The notes beneath the pieces are model-generated. The model saw only the letters and a program-made list of their open reading frames with translations. It was not told the DNA's origin and ran no database searches. A stretch of DNA of 64,000 nucleotides, from contig JAIYAT010000035.1 of NCBI GenBank assembly GCA_027488905.1, positions 124,001 to 188,000 of the forward strand. Direction: 5' to 3'. A program made the position numbers and the translations under genes. Origin of the DNA: Bacteroidota bacterium (lineage in GTDB: Bacteria; Bacteroidota; Bacteroidia; UKL13-3). Shown piece after piece: positions 39,814-49,250 of this stretch (position 1 is its first letter; every line of letters starts with the position of its first letter).

Positions 39814-41151
39814 ATGACGCCACAACAGCAAACCTTATTAAAGAATTTTGGCATCACAGCCTTAAATGAAATGCAGGTGGCCATGCAACATGCTTTTGAA
39901 GCTGATTCAGATATTATCCTAATTTCTCCCACTGGTTCTGGAAAAACCTTAGCCTTTCTTTTGCCCATTGCTTCCAATTTGGATAAAGATTTAAAAGAGG
40001 TAATTCAAACCGTTATAGTGGTACCTACAAGAGAACTTGCTTTGCAAATTGAAATGGTTTTCAAGCAAATGGCCAGTGGGTTTAAAATCACTTGTGTATA
40101 TGGCGGACATAAAACTCGCATAGAGGAAAGCAGTTTAAGTGTTCCACCAACAGTTTTGGTTGGCACGCCGGGTAGAATTTCCTATCATATAAGAAATGAA
40201 AACATTTCAATCGCCAAGGCGAAGTACCTGGTTTTAGACGAGTTTGATAAGTCGTTAGAATCTGGATTTAAAGATGAAATGGAGTATATCGTAAACAACT
40301 CCAAAACCTTGAAAAAAAGACTGTTTACTTCGGCTACACCTTTAGAGAAAATCCCTGCATTTATTGGAAAAAGAAGGATTTTTGAACTCAACTTTACACA
40401 AGGTCTCCAGCAACCTATCGAAAACCTTAGCCTTAAATATGTTCATGTAAAAGGAGATGATAAACTCGAGGCATTAATACTTTTGCTTGGTGCATTAAGA
40501 GAAAAATCAATTATTATTTTTTGCAACCACAGAGATGCAGTAAATAGAATTTCACTTCAACTCAAAAAAATGAATTTTCTACATGGCTATTACCATGGAG
40601 GCTTAGAGCAAATAGACCGTGAAAAGACTTTGATTTTGTTTAGAAATGGAAGCATTCGAGTTTTAGTTTCAACCGATTTAGGTTCAAGAGGCTTAGATAT
40701 TCCCGAAATAGACGTTGTAATACATTATCAACTTCCTTTGAAAGAAGATGCTATGATTCATAGAAATGGCAGAACTGCTAGGATGAATGCCGATGGAGAA
40801 GCTTATTTTTTATTAGATGTTAATGAAAAGCTGCCTCACTTTTTAAAGGATAAACCTCAGGAAGTAAAGCTTCCAACCAAACAGGAAAATTTGCAAATGC
40901 CTTCCTTTAGAACTTTATATATAAATGTTGGTAAAAAGGATAAAATAAGCAAAGTGGATATTGCTGGTTGGTTGCACCAAAAAGGGTTATTGGAAAAAGA
41001 CGAATTAGGGAGAATTGACATTTTAGACAACTCCTCTTATGCTGCAATTTCATCCCCTGTTTTTAAGGCTGCTTTAACCAAAATTAAAGAAGAAAAGTTA
41101 AAAGGTAAAAAAGTTAAAGTTGAGGAGGCCTATCTTACAAACCTGATTTAG
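39814..41151 (+). CDS. DEAD-box RNA helicase
   Basis: ISPTGSGKTLAFLLP, PTRELALQ, LVLDEFDK, TSATP, HRNGRTARM (DEFD in place of DEAD). Confidence 0.93.
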   Translation: MTPQQQTLLKNFGITALNEMQVAMQHAFEADSDIILISPTGSGKTLAFLLPIASNLDKDLKEVIQTVIVVPTRELALQIEMVFKQMASGFKITCVYGGHKTRIEESSLSVPPTVLVGTPGRISYHIRNENISIAKAKYLVLDEFDKSLESGFKDEMEYIVNNSKTLKKRLFTSATPLEKIPAFIGKRRIFELNFTQGLQQPIENLSLKYVHVKGDDKLEALILLLGALREKSIIIFCNHRDAVNRISLQLKKMNFLHGYYHGGLEQIDREKTLILFRNGSIRVLVSTDLGSRGLDIPEIDVVIHYQLPLKEDAMIHRNGRTARMNADGEAYFLLDVNEKLPHFLKDKPQEVKLPTKQENLQMPSFRTLYINVGKKDKISKVDIAGWLHQKGLLEKDELGRIDILDNSSYAAISSPVFKAALTKIKEEKLKGKKVKVEEAYLTNLI

Positions 41152-41198
41152 TTTTAATGCATGCTTGCATATTGGTTCAAACCATAACTAATTGCAAG

Positions 41199-42164
41199 AT
41201 GAATTTTAGTAAATTTCTATTTGGCATTTGCCTTTTTATTTTTTTGGCATTTCCCGAAAAGGCTGCGGCTTGGGGATTTTTTGCGCATAAGCAAATCAAC
41301 AGATTGGCAGTGTTCTCATTGCCAGAAGAAATGTTTGGATTTTATAAAAGAAATATAGAATACCTATCTGAGCATGCAGTAGACCCAGACAAGAGGAGGT
41401 ATTTGATGGAAGGAGAGGATGTAAAACATTATATCGACATAGACCATTTTGAAAAAGTGCTTCCCATTGATACCATCCCAATGAAGTATAAAGATGCTAT
41501 TGAAAAGTTGGGTAAAGATACTATTCATGCCTATGGGATAGTTCCTTGGAACATACAATGGATGATGAGAAAACTCACAACAGCCTTTGAACAACATGAT
41601 GTTGGGAGGGTTCTCAAACTTTCTGCCGAATTAGGGCATTATGTTGGCGATGCCCATGTGCCATTGCATACAACAGAAAACTATAATGGCCAATTAAGCG
41701 GACAGCATGGTATTCATGGATTTTTTGAATCAAGGTTACCTGAGCTGTTTTTTGATACTTATTCATTTTTTGTGGGCAAAGCCAATTATATTGAAAATCC
41801 TTTGGCTTCAGGTTGGCAAGCAGTTTCAGGAAGTTTTTTTTATGTTCCAATGGTCTTTGCAACTGAAAGATTGGTTCAAACCGAAACCCCAGAAGACCAA
41901 AAATTTGGGTATGAGCAAAAAAATAATAGTTCACAAAAAGTTTACTCAAAAAGGATTTCAACTGCCTACCATCAGAAACTTGAAGGCATTGTAGAGCAAA
42001 GGATGCAAGCAGCTGTTATGGCTGTAGCTTCTTATTGGTACACAGCCTGGGTAGATGCAGGGCAGCCAAAAATTGATCAATGGAACTTACTTGAAACACC
42101 CTTGTTTTTACAAGATTCAATTGAAATTGCACCTGTAAAACCCGTTTTGGGAAGGGAAGAATGA
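41199..42164 (+). CDS. Zinc-dependent phospholipase C / S1-P1-nuclease-like protein
   Basis: WGFFAHKQINRLAVFSLP, ELGHYVGDAHVPLHTTENYNGQ. Confidence 0.82.
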   Translation: MNFSKFLFGICLFIFLAFPEKAAAWGFFAHKQINRLAVFSLPEEMFGFYKRNIEYLSEHAVDPDKRRYLMEGEDVKHYIDIDHFEKVLPIDTIPMKYKDAIEKLGKDTIHAYGIVPWNIQWMMRKLTTAFEQHDVGRVLKLSAELGHYVGDAHVPLHTTENYNGQLSGQHGIHGFFESRLPELFFDTYSFFVGKANYIENPLASGWQAVSGSFFYVPMVFATERLVQTETPEDQKFGYEQKNNSSQKVYSKRISTAYHQKLEGIVEQRMQAAVMAVASYWYTAWVDAGQPKIDQWNLLETPLFLQDSIEIAPVKPVLGREE

Positions 42165-42271
42165 GCATATGGGAAAAGGTGTGCATAACTTGTTTTGTGG
42201 CCTTTGGTGAGCACCTCTATTTTTGTTTGGAAAGAATAGGTCTTGAATTCAAATTCATTTTAATGATTTAA
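42161..42271 (+). CDS. Candidate 36-aa small protein, coupled to the upstream gene
   Basis: ATGA overlap with stop of 41199-42164; MSIWEKVCITCFVAFGEHLYFCLERIGLEFKFILMI; open until just before dnaN. Confidence 0.45.
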   Translation: MSIWEKVCITCFVAFGEHLYFCLERIGLEFKFILMI

Positions 42272-42278
42272 ACGAAAT

Positions 42279-43406
42279 ATGTCGATGAAGTTTATTGTAA
42301 ATAGCAGTGTTTTACTGCGTCAGCTTAGCTATATTGATGGGGTTGTTGTTGCAAAACCTATCATACCCATTCTAAACAATTTTTTGTTTACCATAAATGA
42401 TGGAATGCTTTCTATTTATTCGACAGATTTAGAAACAACCATGAGCACTAGCATTAAGGTTGATGCCAAGGAAAATGTTTCTATTGCTATTCCATCTAAA
42501 ACTACAATGGAGTTGCTAAAAACTTTAGCAGACCAACCTTTGGCTTTTTCAATTAATGAAGAAAAGGGAACTGTAGAAATAAAATACGAAACTGGAAGGT
42601 TTAAATTAACTGCGCAGCGCAGCGATGAGTTCCCTAAGACACCTCAATTGGAAGATTTGAACTCATTTGAAATTCCAGCAAAAGTTTTGCAGAAGGCTGT
42701 TGCTAAATCTGTTTTTGCCACAAGTTCTGATGAAATTAGGTTGAACCTAACTGGAGTTTATCTTCAATTGTTTAAAAACAATATAACTTTTGTAGCAACA
42801 GATGCTAATCGCTTGGTTAGATTTACAAGGAATGATGTTAAGCCAGGTGCAGAAGATGCCTTGATATTGCCAAAAAAGGCATTAAATCTTTTAAAATCAT
42901 CTTTGCCATCTGATGATACAATGGTAAAAGTTTCGTTTAACAGACAAAATGCGCAGTTTCAGTTTGGTGAGCAAAGTTTAACTTGTCGTTTAATTGATGA
43001 AAAGTACCCTGATTATAAAGCTGTGATTCCAACCGAAAATCCAAATAGGTTAACAGTGGATAGGGGAGATTTCTTAATGGCAGTTAGACGTGTTTCTATT
43101 ACCTCAAATAAGTCTACCCATCAAATTCGTTTAAAAATGACAAGCAGCGAATTAACCATTAGTGCAGAGGATATTGATTTCGAAAACGAATCAGTTGAAA
43201 AGATGGCTTGCTCATATCTTGGAGATGATATGGAAATTGGGTTCAATTCTAAATATTTATTAGAAATGCTTAATAACATGGATGCAGCCATGATAACCAT
43301 TGAATTATCTCAGCCAAACAGAGCAGGTGTAATACTCCCGGCTGAGCAAGAAACAGATGAAGATATCCTAATGTTAATTATGCCAATGATGTTAAACAAT
43401 TATTAA
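42279..43406 (+). CDS. dnaN: DNA polymerase III beta subunit
   Basis: MKFIVNSSVLLRQLSYIDGVV...PILNNFLF...TGVYLQL. Confidence 0.96.
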   Translation: MSMKFIVNSSVLLRQLSYIDGVVVAKPIIPILNNFLFTINDGMLSIYSTDLETTMSTSIKVDAKENVSIAIPSKTTMELLKTLADQPLAFSINEEKGTVEIKYETGRFKLTAQRSDEFPKTPQLEDLNSFEIPAKVLQKAVAKSVFATSSDEIRLNLTGVYLQLFKNNITFVATDANRLVRFTRNDVKPGAEDALILPKKALNLLKSSLPSDDTMVKVSFNRQNAQFQFGEQSLTCRLIDEKYPDYKAVIPTENPNRLTVDRGDFLMAVRRVSITSNKSTHQIRLKMTSSELTISAEDIDFENESVEKMACSYLGDDMEIGFNSKYLLEMLNNMDAAMITIELSQPNRAGVILPAEQETDEDILMLIMPMMLNNY

Positions 43407-43410
43407 TTGT

Positions 43411-44640
43411 TTAGTTAATCGGTATTTTGCCTACTTGTAATCTGTCATTAAAACGCTTGATGATTTTTCTAAACTCATCAGGCGTGTAAGTATTTGCTTT
43501 TACTCTTCTAAAGTAGTTCATAGGGTCTCCACCTACAAATATTCCCATCGAATTTTGGTTTAAATTATAGGGTTTGCCCATTTGTACAAATGATTTGTTA
43601 TATACAAACAACCCATAATTAGGCTTATTAGTTATATCCGAAATGTCTTCAATAAATGAGGCGATAAAGTAATCCCCTGAATCTAGGGTTGCTCCTGAAA
43701 TAATGTTTAATCTATCGTCTACAAATACATTTTCAAAATCACCTTTAGCAACTTTTTGAGCATCCGTATTCATGAAAAATTGAAGTTTACAAAAGTTGAA
43801 ATTGTTTCTAAACTCCTGAATAATTGTTTTGTTGGTTTGCTCCTGCATTTTATAAACTTGGTCGGCTTCAGAAACTAGACCATTTATTTTAAGGTCGGCG
43901 ATAAGCTTTTCATCTGGTGTTTCCAACATGACTAACATAGTACCTTTGCTTAGTTGAGTTAATTCCTTAACTAAGGATTGTTCTGTTGTTACTATTTTAT
44001 CACGTATTCTTATACCGCTTAATTTTAGTGCAACCTCTATGGTGCTCGGTCTGCCTAAATATTTAATAGTGCTGATTTGGTTTGAAAAGCTATAAACATA
44101 CCGCAATTCTATGCTTGCAACGGCCCCTAAACTTACATTTACGCCGGCAAATGCTCCGAAATCGAAATCACCTGCTTTGTTTAAGTTATAAGTGTCATTG
44201 TTCAGAATTCTATAATTTCCATCCTGCATTGCTTGAGTTTCTGTATATAACACATAAGATGGTCGAACACCAAGATATAATCTAAGGTCATCTGACATTC
44301 TATCTGGAATAAAATTAAGATAGAGGTTTAGGTCGGCAAAATTTGTTTTATATCTTCTATCTTGGTTTTCATCACGCGCGCCAATACTACTAAAACCAGC
44401 TTCTACAGTATAATCTAGGCTGTTTAAGAATCTATTTACATTATAAGGAGTGATGGGTCTTTGGTAAAAGACACCAAAACCTCCAAGTGTTCTTGCAAGT
44501 AAATCTGGATTTTTAACATTGATAGTTGGGAAATTAGTTAAAAGTGAAATGCCAAAATTTGGTTCAAATCCTTTGCCTCCTTGCGCCAAAGCTTGCATGG
44601 CAAAAAGTATCATAATAAAGTGGAAAGCTAGTTTTTTCAT
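43411..44640 (-). CDS. Hypothetical outer-membrane beta-barrel protein
   Basis: Signal peptide, barrel-like N-terminal part, additional soluble domain. Confidence 0.6.
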   Translation of the reverse strand: MKKLAFHFIMILFAMQALAQGGKGFEPNFGISLLTNFPTINVKNPDLLARTLGGFGVFYQRPITPYNVNRFLNSLDYTVEAGFSSIGARDENQDRRYKTNFADLNLYLNFIPDRMSDDLRLYLGVRPSYVLYTETQAMQDGNYRILNNDTYNLNKAGDFDFGAFAGVNVSLGAVASIELRYVYSFSNQISTIKYLGRPSTIEVALKLSGIRIRDKIVTTEQSLVKELTQLSKGTMLVMLETPDEKLIADLKINGLVSEADQVYKMQEQTNKTIIQEFRNNFNFCKLQFFMNTDAQKVAKGDFENVFVDDRLNIISGATLDSGDYFIASFIEDISDITNKPNYGLFVYNKSFVQMGKPYNLNQNSMGIFVGGDPMNYFRRVKANTYTPDEFRKIIKRFNDRLQVGKIPIN

Positions 44641-45575
44641 AACCTTGGTTTAATTAAGAAGTCAATATTTTTCTTGAGCCCGTTGTATTTGGCGCGTGAA
44701 AGTGCTGAATTTTTAAATAATCTCCCAAAAGTATCTTCAGTAATTTCAATCCAATCTTGAGTTTTCATTTCTAAGAACTCAGGTTTCGGTTTGAACCTAG
44801 GTTCTTGATGCGGTTTAGCGAAGCGGTTCCAAGGGCATACATCCATGCATACATCACAACCAAAAATCCAATTTTCCCAAGTTTCTTTAAATTGGGGAGG
44901 TATTTCTTCTTTAAGTTCAATCGTTAAATAGCTGATACATTTTGAACCATCAACTTTGTGAGGTTCATAAATAGCTTTTGTGGGGCAGGCCTCCATACAG
45001 GCATTGCAGGTGCCGCAATGGTCTGTGGTAATAGTATCATTATCTAATTCCAAATCTATGATAAGCTCACTTAGAAAGAAGTAGCTTCCAGCTTGTTTTT
45101 GAATTAGGTTTCCGTTTTTGCCAAGCCAGCCTAATCCAGATTTTATGGCCCAAGCCTTTTCTAATATTGGTGCAGAATCTACAAAAGCCCTGCCTTCTAC
45201 CTTCCCAATAGTATTTTGGATGATATTTAGCAATTCAAACAACTTGTCTTTTATAACAATATGGTAATCTTCGCCATAGGCATAAGTCGAAATTTTAAGT
45301 TGGTCATTAGGAAGTTTTTCATTGGCTTTATAATTGAATAAAAGCGAAACAACAGATTTTGCACCAGGCACAAGCAAAGTTGGATCTAGTCTTTTGTCGA
45401 AATAATTTTCCATGTATTTCATTTGGCCATTTCTCTCTTCTTTTAACCATTTTTCAAGGCGAGGTGCTTCCTCCTCTAAAAAGGCAGCCTTAGAAATACC
45501 ACAAGCAGAAAATCCCAAAACCAGGGCTTGAGATTTGATAAAATCAGTTTGTTGAGTGCGATTCACGGATATCAA
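44637..45575 (-). CDS. queG: Epoxyqueuosine reductase
   Basis: [16 protein letters not shown] and [15 protein letters not shown] 4Fe-4S motifs. Confidence 0.95.
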   Translation of the reverse strand: MISVNRTQQTDFIKSQALVLGFSACGISKAAFLEEEAPRLEKWLKEERNGQMKYMENYFDKRLDPTLLVPGAKSVVSLLFNYKANEKLPNDQLKISTYAYGEDYHIVIKDKLFELLNIIQNTIGKVEGRAFVDSAPILEKAWAIKSGLGWLGKNGNLIQKQAGSYFFLSELIIDLELDNDTITTDHCGTCNACMEACPTKAIYEPHKVDGSKCISYLTIELKEEIPPQFKETWENWIFGCDVCMDVCPWNRFAKPHQEPRFKPKPEFLEMKTQDWIEITEDTFGRLFKNSALSRAKYNGLKKNIDFLIKPRL

Positions 45576-45593
45576 CTAAAGTCGCAATATAAC

Positions 45594-45623
45594 AAAAGAG
45601 GAGGCTTTTGGCCTCCTCTTTTT
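45594..45623. terminator. Bidirectional terminator hairpin
   Basis: AAAAGAGGAGGC...GCCTCCTCTTTTT. Confidence 0.9.
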
Positions 45624-45641
45624 AAAGATTATATACTTCAT

Positions 45642-46058
45642 TTACATTGTTTTGCCTTCTCTTTTACTTTTGGCATTTTCTTTCTTTTCTTGTCTCATCT
45701 TTTCCTTTTCTTCCTTATAAATCTTTTGTTGATCGGCATTTAGAATTGCAATGATTTCAGCATCTGCTTTCTCAAGGTAAGTTTTCATGATTTCTCGTTT
45801 TTCTTTTTGAGAGGCATCTGCGGGTAAACTCTGCATTTTTTGTTTTGCCTCAGTTCGGTTTCTTTTTGTGATTTCATCAAATTGTTCGGATTGTTTAGCA
45901 TCTAAATTAAGCTTAGCTTTTAATTCAGATTTTCTTTCTTCCATTTTGGCTTTGGCTTCTCCATTTCCTTTAGACCTTCCTTGAGAAAAGCCATTCAGGT
46001 TAAGTAGCATAAATACTGCAAACAATGCAGTAAAGAACTTTAAATTTAAGTTTTTCAT
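45642..46058 (-). CDS. Secreted Lys/Glu-rich protein, Spy/DUF4890-like
   Basis: Signal peptide; LNLDAKQSEQFDEITKRNRTEAKQKMQSL. Confidence 0.65.
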   Translation of the reverse strand: MKNLNLKFFTALFAVFMLLNLNGFSQGRSKGNGEAKAKMEERKSELKAKLNLDAKQSEQFDEITKRNRTEAKQKMQSLPADASQKEKREIMKTYLEKADAEIIAILNADQQKIYKEEKEKMRQEKKENAKSKREGKTM

Positions 46059-46214
46059 AATTATTTAAAATATAAATATTGGATTAGATAAACTGTAAAA
46101 GGTTTAATTAAAAAAATAGAAACATTGAATCACAAATGGTGGGAAATTATGTTAGTTAATTATTACCTTAAATTGATATTAATGGATATATTTGATAACT
46201 AAATTAGCTGAGAA

Positions 46215-47015
46215 TTGTCGATATTTCTAAAAGGAGTTTTAACATTTTTTGCATTGATAATATGCAATGGTCTGCTTTTGGGTCAAACCGAAAAAAAAGA
46301 CTCATTAGTATGGGATGGCTCTAAGTATGTGCCATTTTCAAGCATACCTGTTGATACGATATTATTTGATTTTGACAAAGATCTTAGCTTACAAATTCAG
46401 CCAATAGATTCAATTCTTAAATATGCATTATTATATTCACCTACTTTAAAATTTGAAGATGCAGCCATTCAAAAATCAATGTATAATTTAAAGTATACCA
46501 GATTTCTATGGATGAATGGAATAACAGGTTTTTATAATTACAGTTTTGGTAACCAAACCAATCTAAATTCAATAGATAATAATTCTGCGATATTAAACAA
46601 TAGTTTAGGTTTAGGTTATAGGTATGGCTTTAATGTGGTAATTCCATTGACAGAGTTTTTTGGCAGACCCAATCGTATGAAGCAATTACGAGCGGAAAAT
46701 CAGATGGCAATTCATAATCGAGAATTACAACAAATTGAAGTAGAACAGCGCGTTATTTCAGCATACTTTAATTTACTAAATGCACAAAAGCAAATGAAAA
46801 TTAAAGAGCAAGATACTGAAAGTGCAAGGTTAACGGTTGAAATTGCTACGATTGAAATGCGAAGAGGAAAAATTCGTCCATCCGATTTATCTCGATTAAA
46901 AAATGTTCATGCTTTAGCAGAGTCAAGTCTTGAAATGTCTAGAAGAGATTTTATGATTTATTATTATCAATTAGAATCTTTAGTTGGAAGAAAATTAAGT
47001 AAATTTAAAAAGTAG
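46215..47015 (+). CDS. Half-length TolC-like outer membrane protein
   Basis: Signal peptide; coiled-coil ELQQIEVEQRVISAYFNLLNAQKQMKIKEQDTESARLTVEIATIEMRRGKI. Confidence 0.7.
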   Translation: MSIFLKGVLTFFALIICNGLLLGQTEKKDSLVWDGSKYVPFSSIPVDTILFDFDKDLSLQIQPIDSILKYALLYSPTLKFEDAAIQKSMYNLKYTRFLWMNGITGFYNYSFGNQTNLNSIDNNSAILNNSLGLGYRYGFNVVIPLTEFFGRPNRMKQLRAENQMAIHNRELQQIEVEQRVISAYFNLLNAQKQMKIKEQDTESARLTVEIATIEMRRGKIRPSDLSRLKNVHALAESSLEMSRRDFMIYYYQLESLVGRKLSKFKK

Positions 47016-47028
47016 CAGCTGAACATTC

Positions 47029-49239
47029 ATGACATTAATAGGTTTTTTTAGAATTATCATTAATAAACTAAGGTGGTTGGTTTTATTTCCTTCCATGTTG
47101 GCCGCTATGGTAATTTATTTAACTCGTGACCTGCCTAAGGAATATCAAACATCTGCTACGGTTTATACAGGTTTGGCTTCAGGTTATAGTATTACGGATG
47201 ATGGCAGCGAAAAGGTGGATTATTTTGCGGTTAATAACGCTTTTGACAACTTAATAACCACAGTGAAGTCTAGAGAGACTATGGAGGAAGTTTCTATCAA
47301 ACTTATTGCCCAACACTTACTTTTGAAGGAGCCAAACAATGATATACTTGGGGTAAAAGGTTTTGAAGAAATCCATAGAATTTTAGACATGAGCGAAATT
47401 TCTAAGCTCATCGTGCCAGGTAATTTCGAGAAAACAGTTGAAAGACTTTACTCAATTAAGGACAGCAGTAATAGCAATGTGGTTCAATATCTTTTAACAG
47501 ATGGATCTAGTCCATATGCTATTTCTAAGATAACTGGAAACCTTTCTGTTGCTAGAAAGAGCAGTTCAGATATGTTAGAATTGGGTTATAAAACGAATGA
47601 CCCAGCTGTGTGTGTGCATACCTTGAAATTTTTAATAGAGGCCTTTGCTATCCGATATAAGAACATAAAAGGCTCCGAAACAGTAAATGTAGTAAATTAT
47701 TTTGAAGAGCAGCTAAATTCGGCATTTGACCGACTTCAGGGTTCAGAAAATAAATTAAGAGATTATGGGGTAAATAATAATATCATCAGTTATTCCGAGC
47801 AGGCAAAGTTTGTGGCAGAATCAAAAGAAGATTTATCAACAGAGTTCTACAAAGAAAAAATGAAGTTTGAAGCGGCGCAAAAAGCCATTGAGCGGATAGA
47901 AGAAAAAATGAGTAGTTACAGTGACTTTGTTTCTTCTAATGTTGACTTAATGGATTTAAGGCAAGAATTATCAAACCTAAATTATAAAATCACAAATGCA
48001 CAAATTTTCAAATATGATATTGAAAGTATAGGTGCTTTGCAAGACAAGGCGGATAAAATAAAAATTGAGTTAAAAGAGAAAGCTAGAGAATATTACGAGT
48101 TTAATAATTCCATAGAATGGGTGCCTCAAGAAGCTTTATTAAATGAGTGGCTAAGTAAAGCTCTAGAATTGGAGGAAAGCAAAGGCCGATTGCAAGTTTT
48201 TGAAGACCGATTAAAACAATATGATGGCATTTATAAAGAATTTGCACCATTAGGTTCAGATATTAGTAGATTAGAGCGTGAAGTTGGCGTCCAAGAGAAG
48301 CAGTATCTTTCTGTTTTACACGGTTTGAACCTAGCTAGGTTGCGTCAACAAAATTTAGAAATGAGTAATCAGCTTAAAACGGTAGACAATCCATATTTTC
48401 CGTTAAACCCTAATGCATCAAAAAGGGGGCTATTAATTGTAGTTTCATTTATTGCTGGTTTTGTAATTTTACTCAGTTATTATGTAGGAGGAGCAATTTT
48501 GGACAACACGATTAAATCACCAGATAGGGTTGCGAAAATGATTGATTTGCCATTGCTTAGTGCATTCCCAGAACATGACCTTAAAATTGTGAAGGGGGTT
48601 AAAGTTGAAGAAATGCGTAATGGCTTATTACAACAAGTTATTAATACAATTTTTATTGACTTGAAGAAAATTGACCCACAAGCAAAACGTTATACAATTA
48701 TTATATTTAGCACTCAAAGCGGAGTAGGAAAGAGTTATGTTGCAGAAAGTATAGTTAATAAATTGAGTAGGATTAGAAAGAAGGTAATTTATTTATATCC
48801 TGAGGTAAGCTCAAAATCTGGTAAATATTTGGAGAAAAACAATTCAAAATTGTTAAAATACAAGTACAAAGTAAACGACGGGATAATTGATTACAATAGT
48901 GTTTTAGATTTCATCAATTTGGCTGAAACAGCTTCTCCCGATATGAATGATGTTTCCTACAATGTGATTGAAATACCTAAGTTAAGCAAATATCCAATTC
49001 CAGCTAATTTGGTTGAGCAAGCGCAATATTCGATTTTAGTAGCTGATGCAAGTCGTTCATGGACAAGCGCTGACAACTTTTTAATTAATACCTATTTAAA
49101 GTTGGCAAGTGGGAAGGTGAGTGTGCTATTAAATCATGTTGCCCCAGATTTACTTGAACCAATTTATGGAGAAATTCCTAAAAGACGGTCGGAAATACGC
49201 AAACGTTTGAAGTCTCTTTTAGGCGGTGATAAATATTAA
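47029..49239 (+). CDS. Polysaccharide co-polymerase / BY-kinase-like protein (Wzz/Wzc)
   Basis: Two flanking TMs, coiled coil, C-terminal FSTQSGVGKSYVAE Walker A. Confidence 0.82.
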   Translation: MTLIGFFRIIINKLRWLVLFPSMLAAMVIYLTRDLPKEYQTSATVYTGLASGYSITDDGSEKVDYFAVNNAFDNLITTVKSRETMEEVSIKLIAQHLLLKEPNNDILGVKGFEEIHRILDMSEISKLIVPGNFEKTVERLYSIKDSSNSNVVQYLLTDGSSPYAISKITGNLSVARKSSSDMLELGYKTNDPAVCVHTLKFLIEAFAIRYKNIKGSETVNVVNYFEEQLNSAFDRLQGSENKLRDYGVNNNIISYSEQAKFVAESKEDLSTEFYKEKMKFEAAQKAIERIEEKMSSYSDFVSSNVDLMDLRQELSNLNYKITNAQIFKYDIESIGALQDKADKIKIELKEKAREYYEFNNSIEWVPQEALLNEWLSKALELEESKGRLQVFEDRLKQYDGIYKEFAPLGSDISRLEREVGVQEKQYLSVLHGLNLARLRQQNLEMSNQLKTVDNPYFPLNPNASKRGLLIVVSFIAGFVILLSYYVGGAILDNTIKSPDRVAKMIDLPLLSAFPEHDLKIVKGVKVEEMRNGLLQQVINTIFIDLKKIDPQAKRYTIIIFSTQSGVGKSYVAESIVNKLSRIRKKVIYLYPEVSSKSGKYLEKNNSKLLKYKYKVNDGIIDYNSVLDFINLAETASPDMNDVSYNVIEIPKLSKYPIPANLVEQAQYSILVADASRSWTSADNFLINTYLKLASGKVSVLLNHVAPDLLEPIYGEIPKRRSEIRKRLKSLLGGDKY

Positions 49240-49250
49240 TTCTAGCATCC

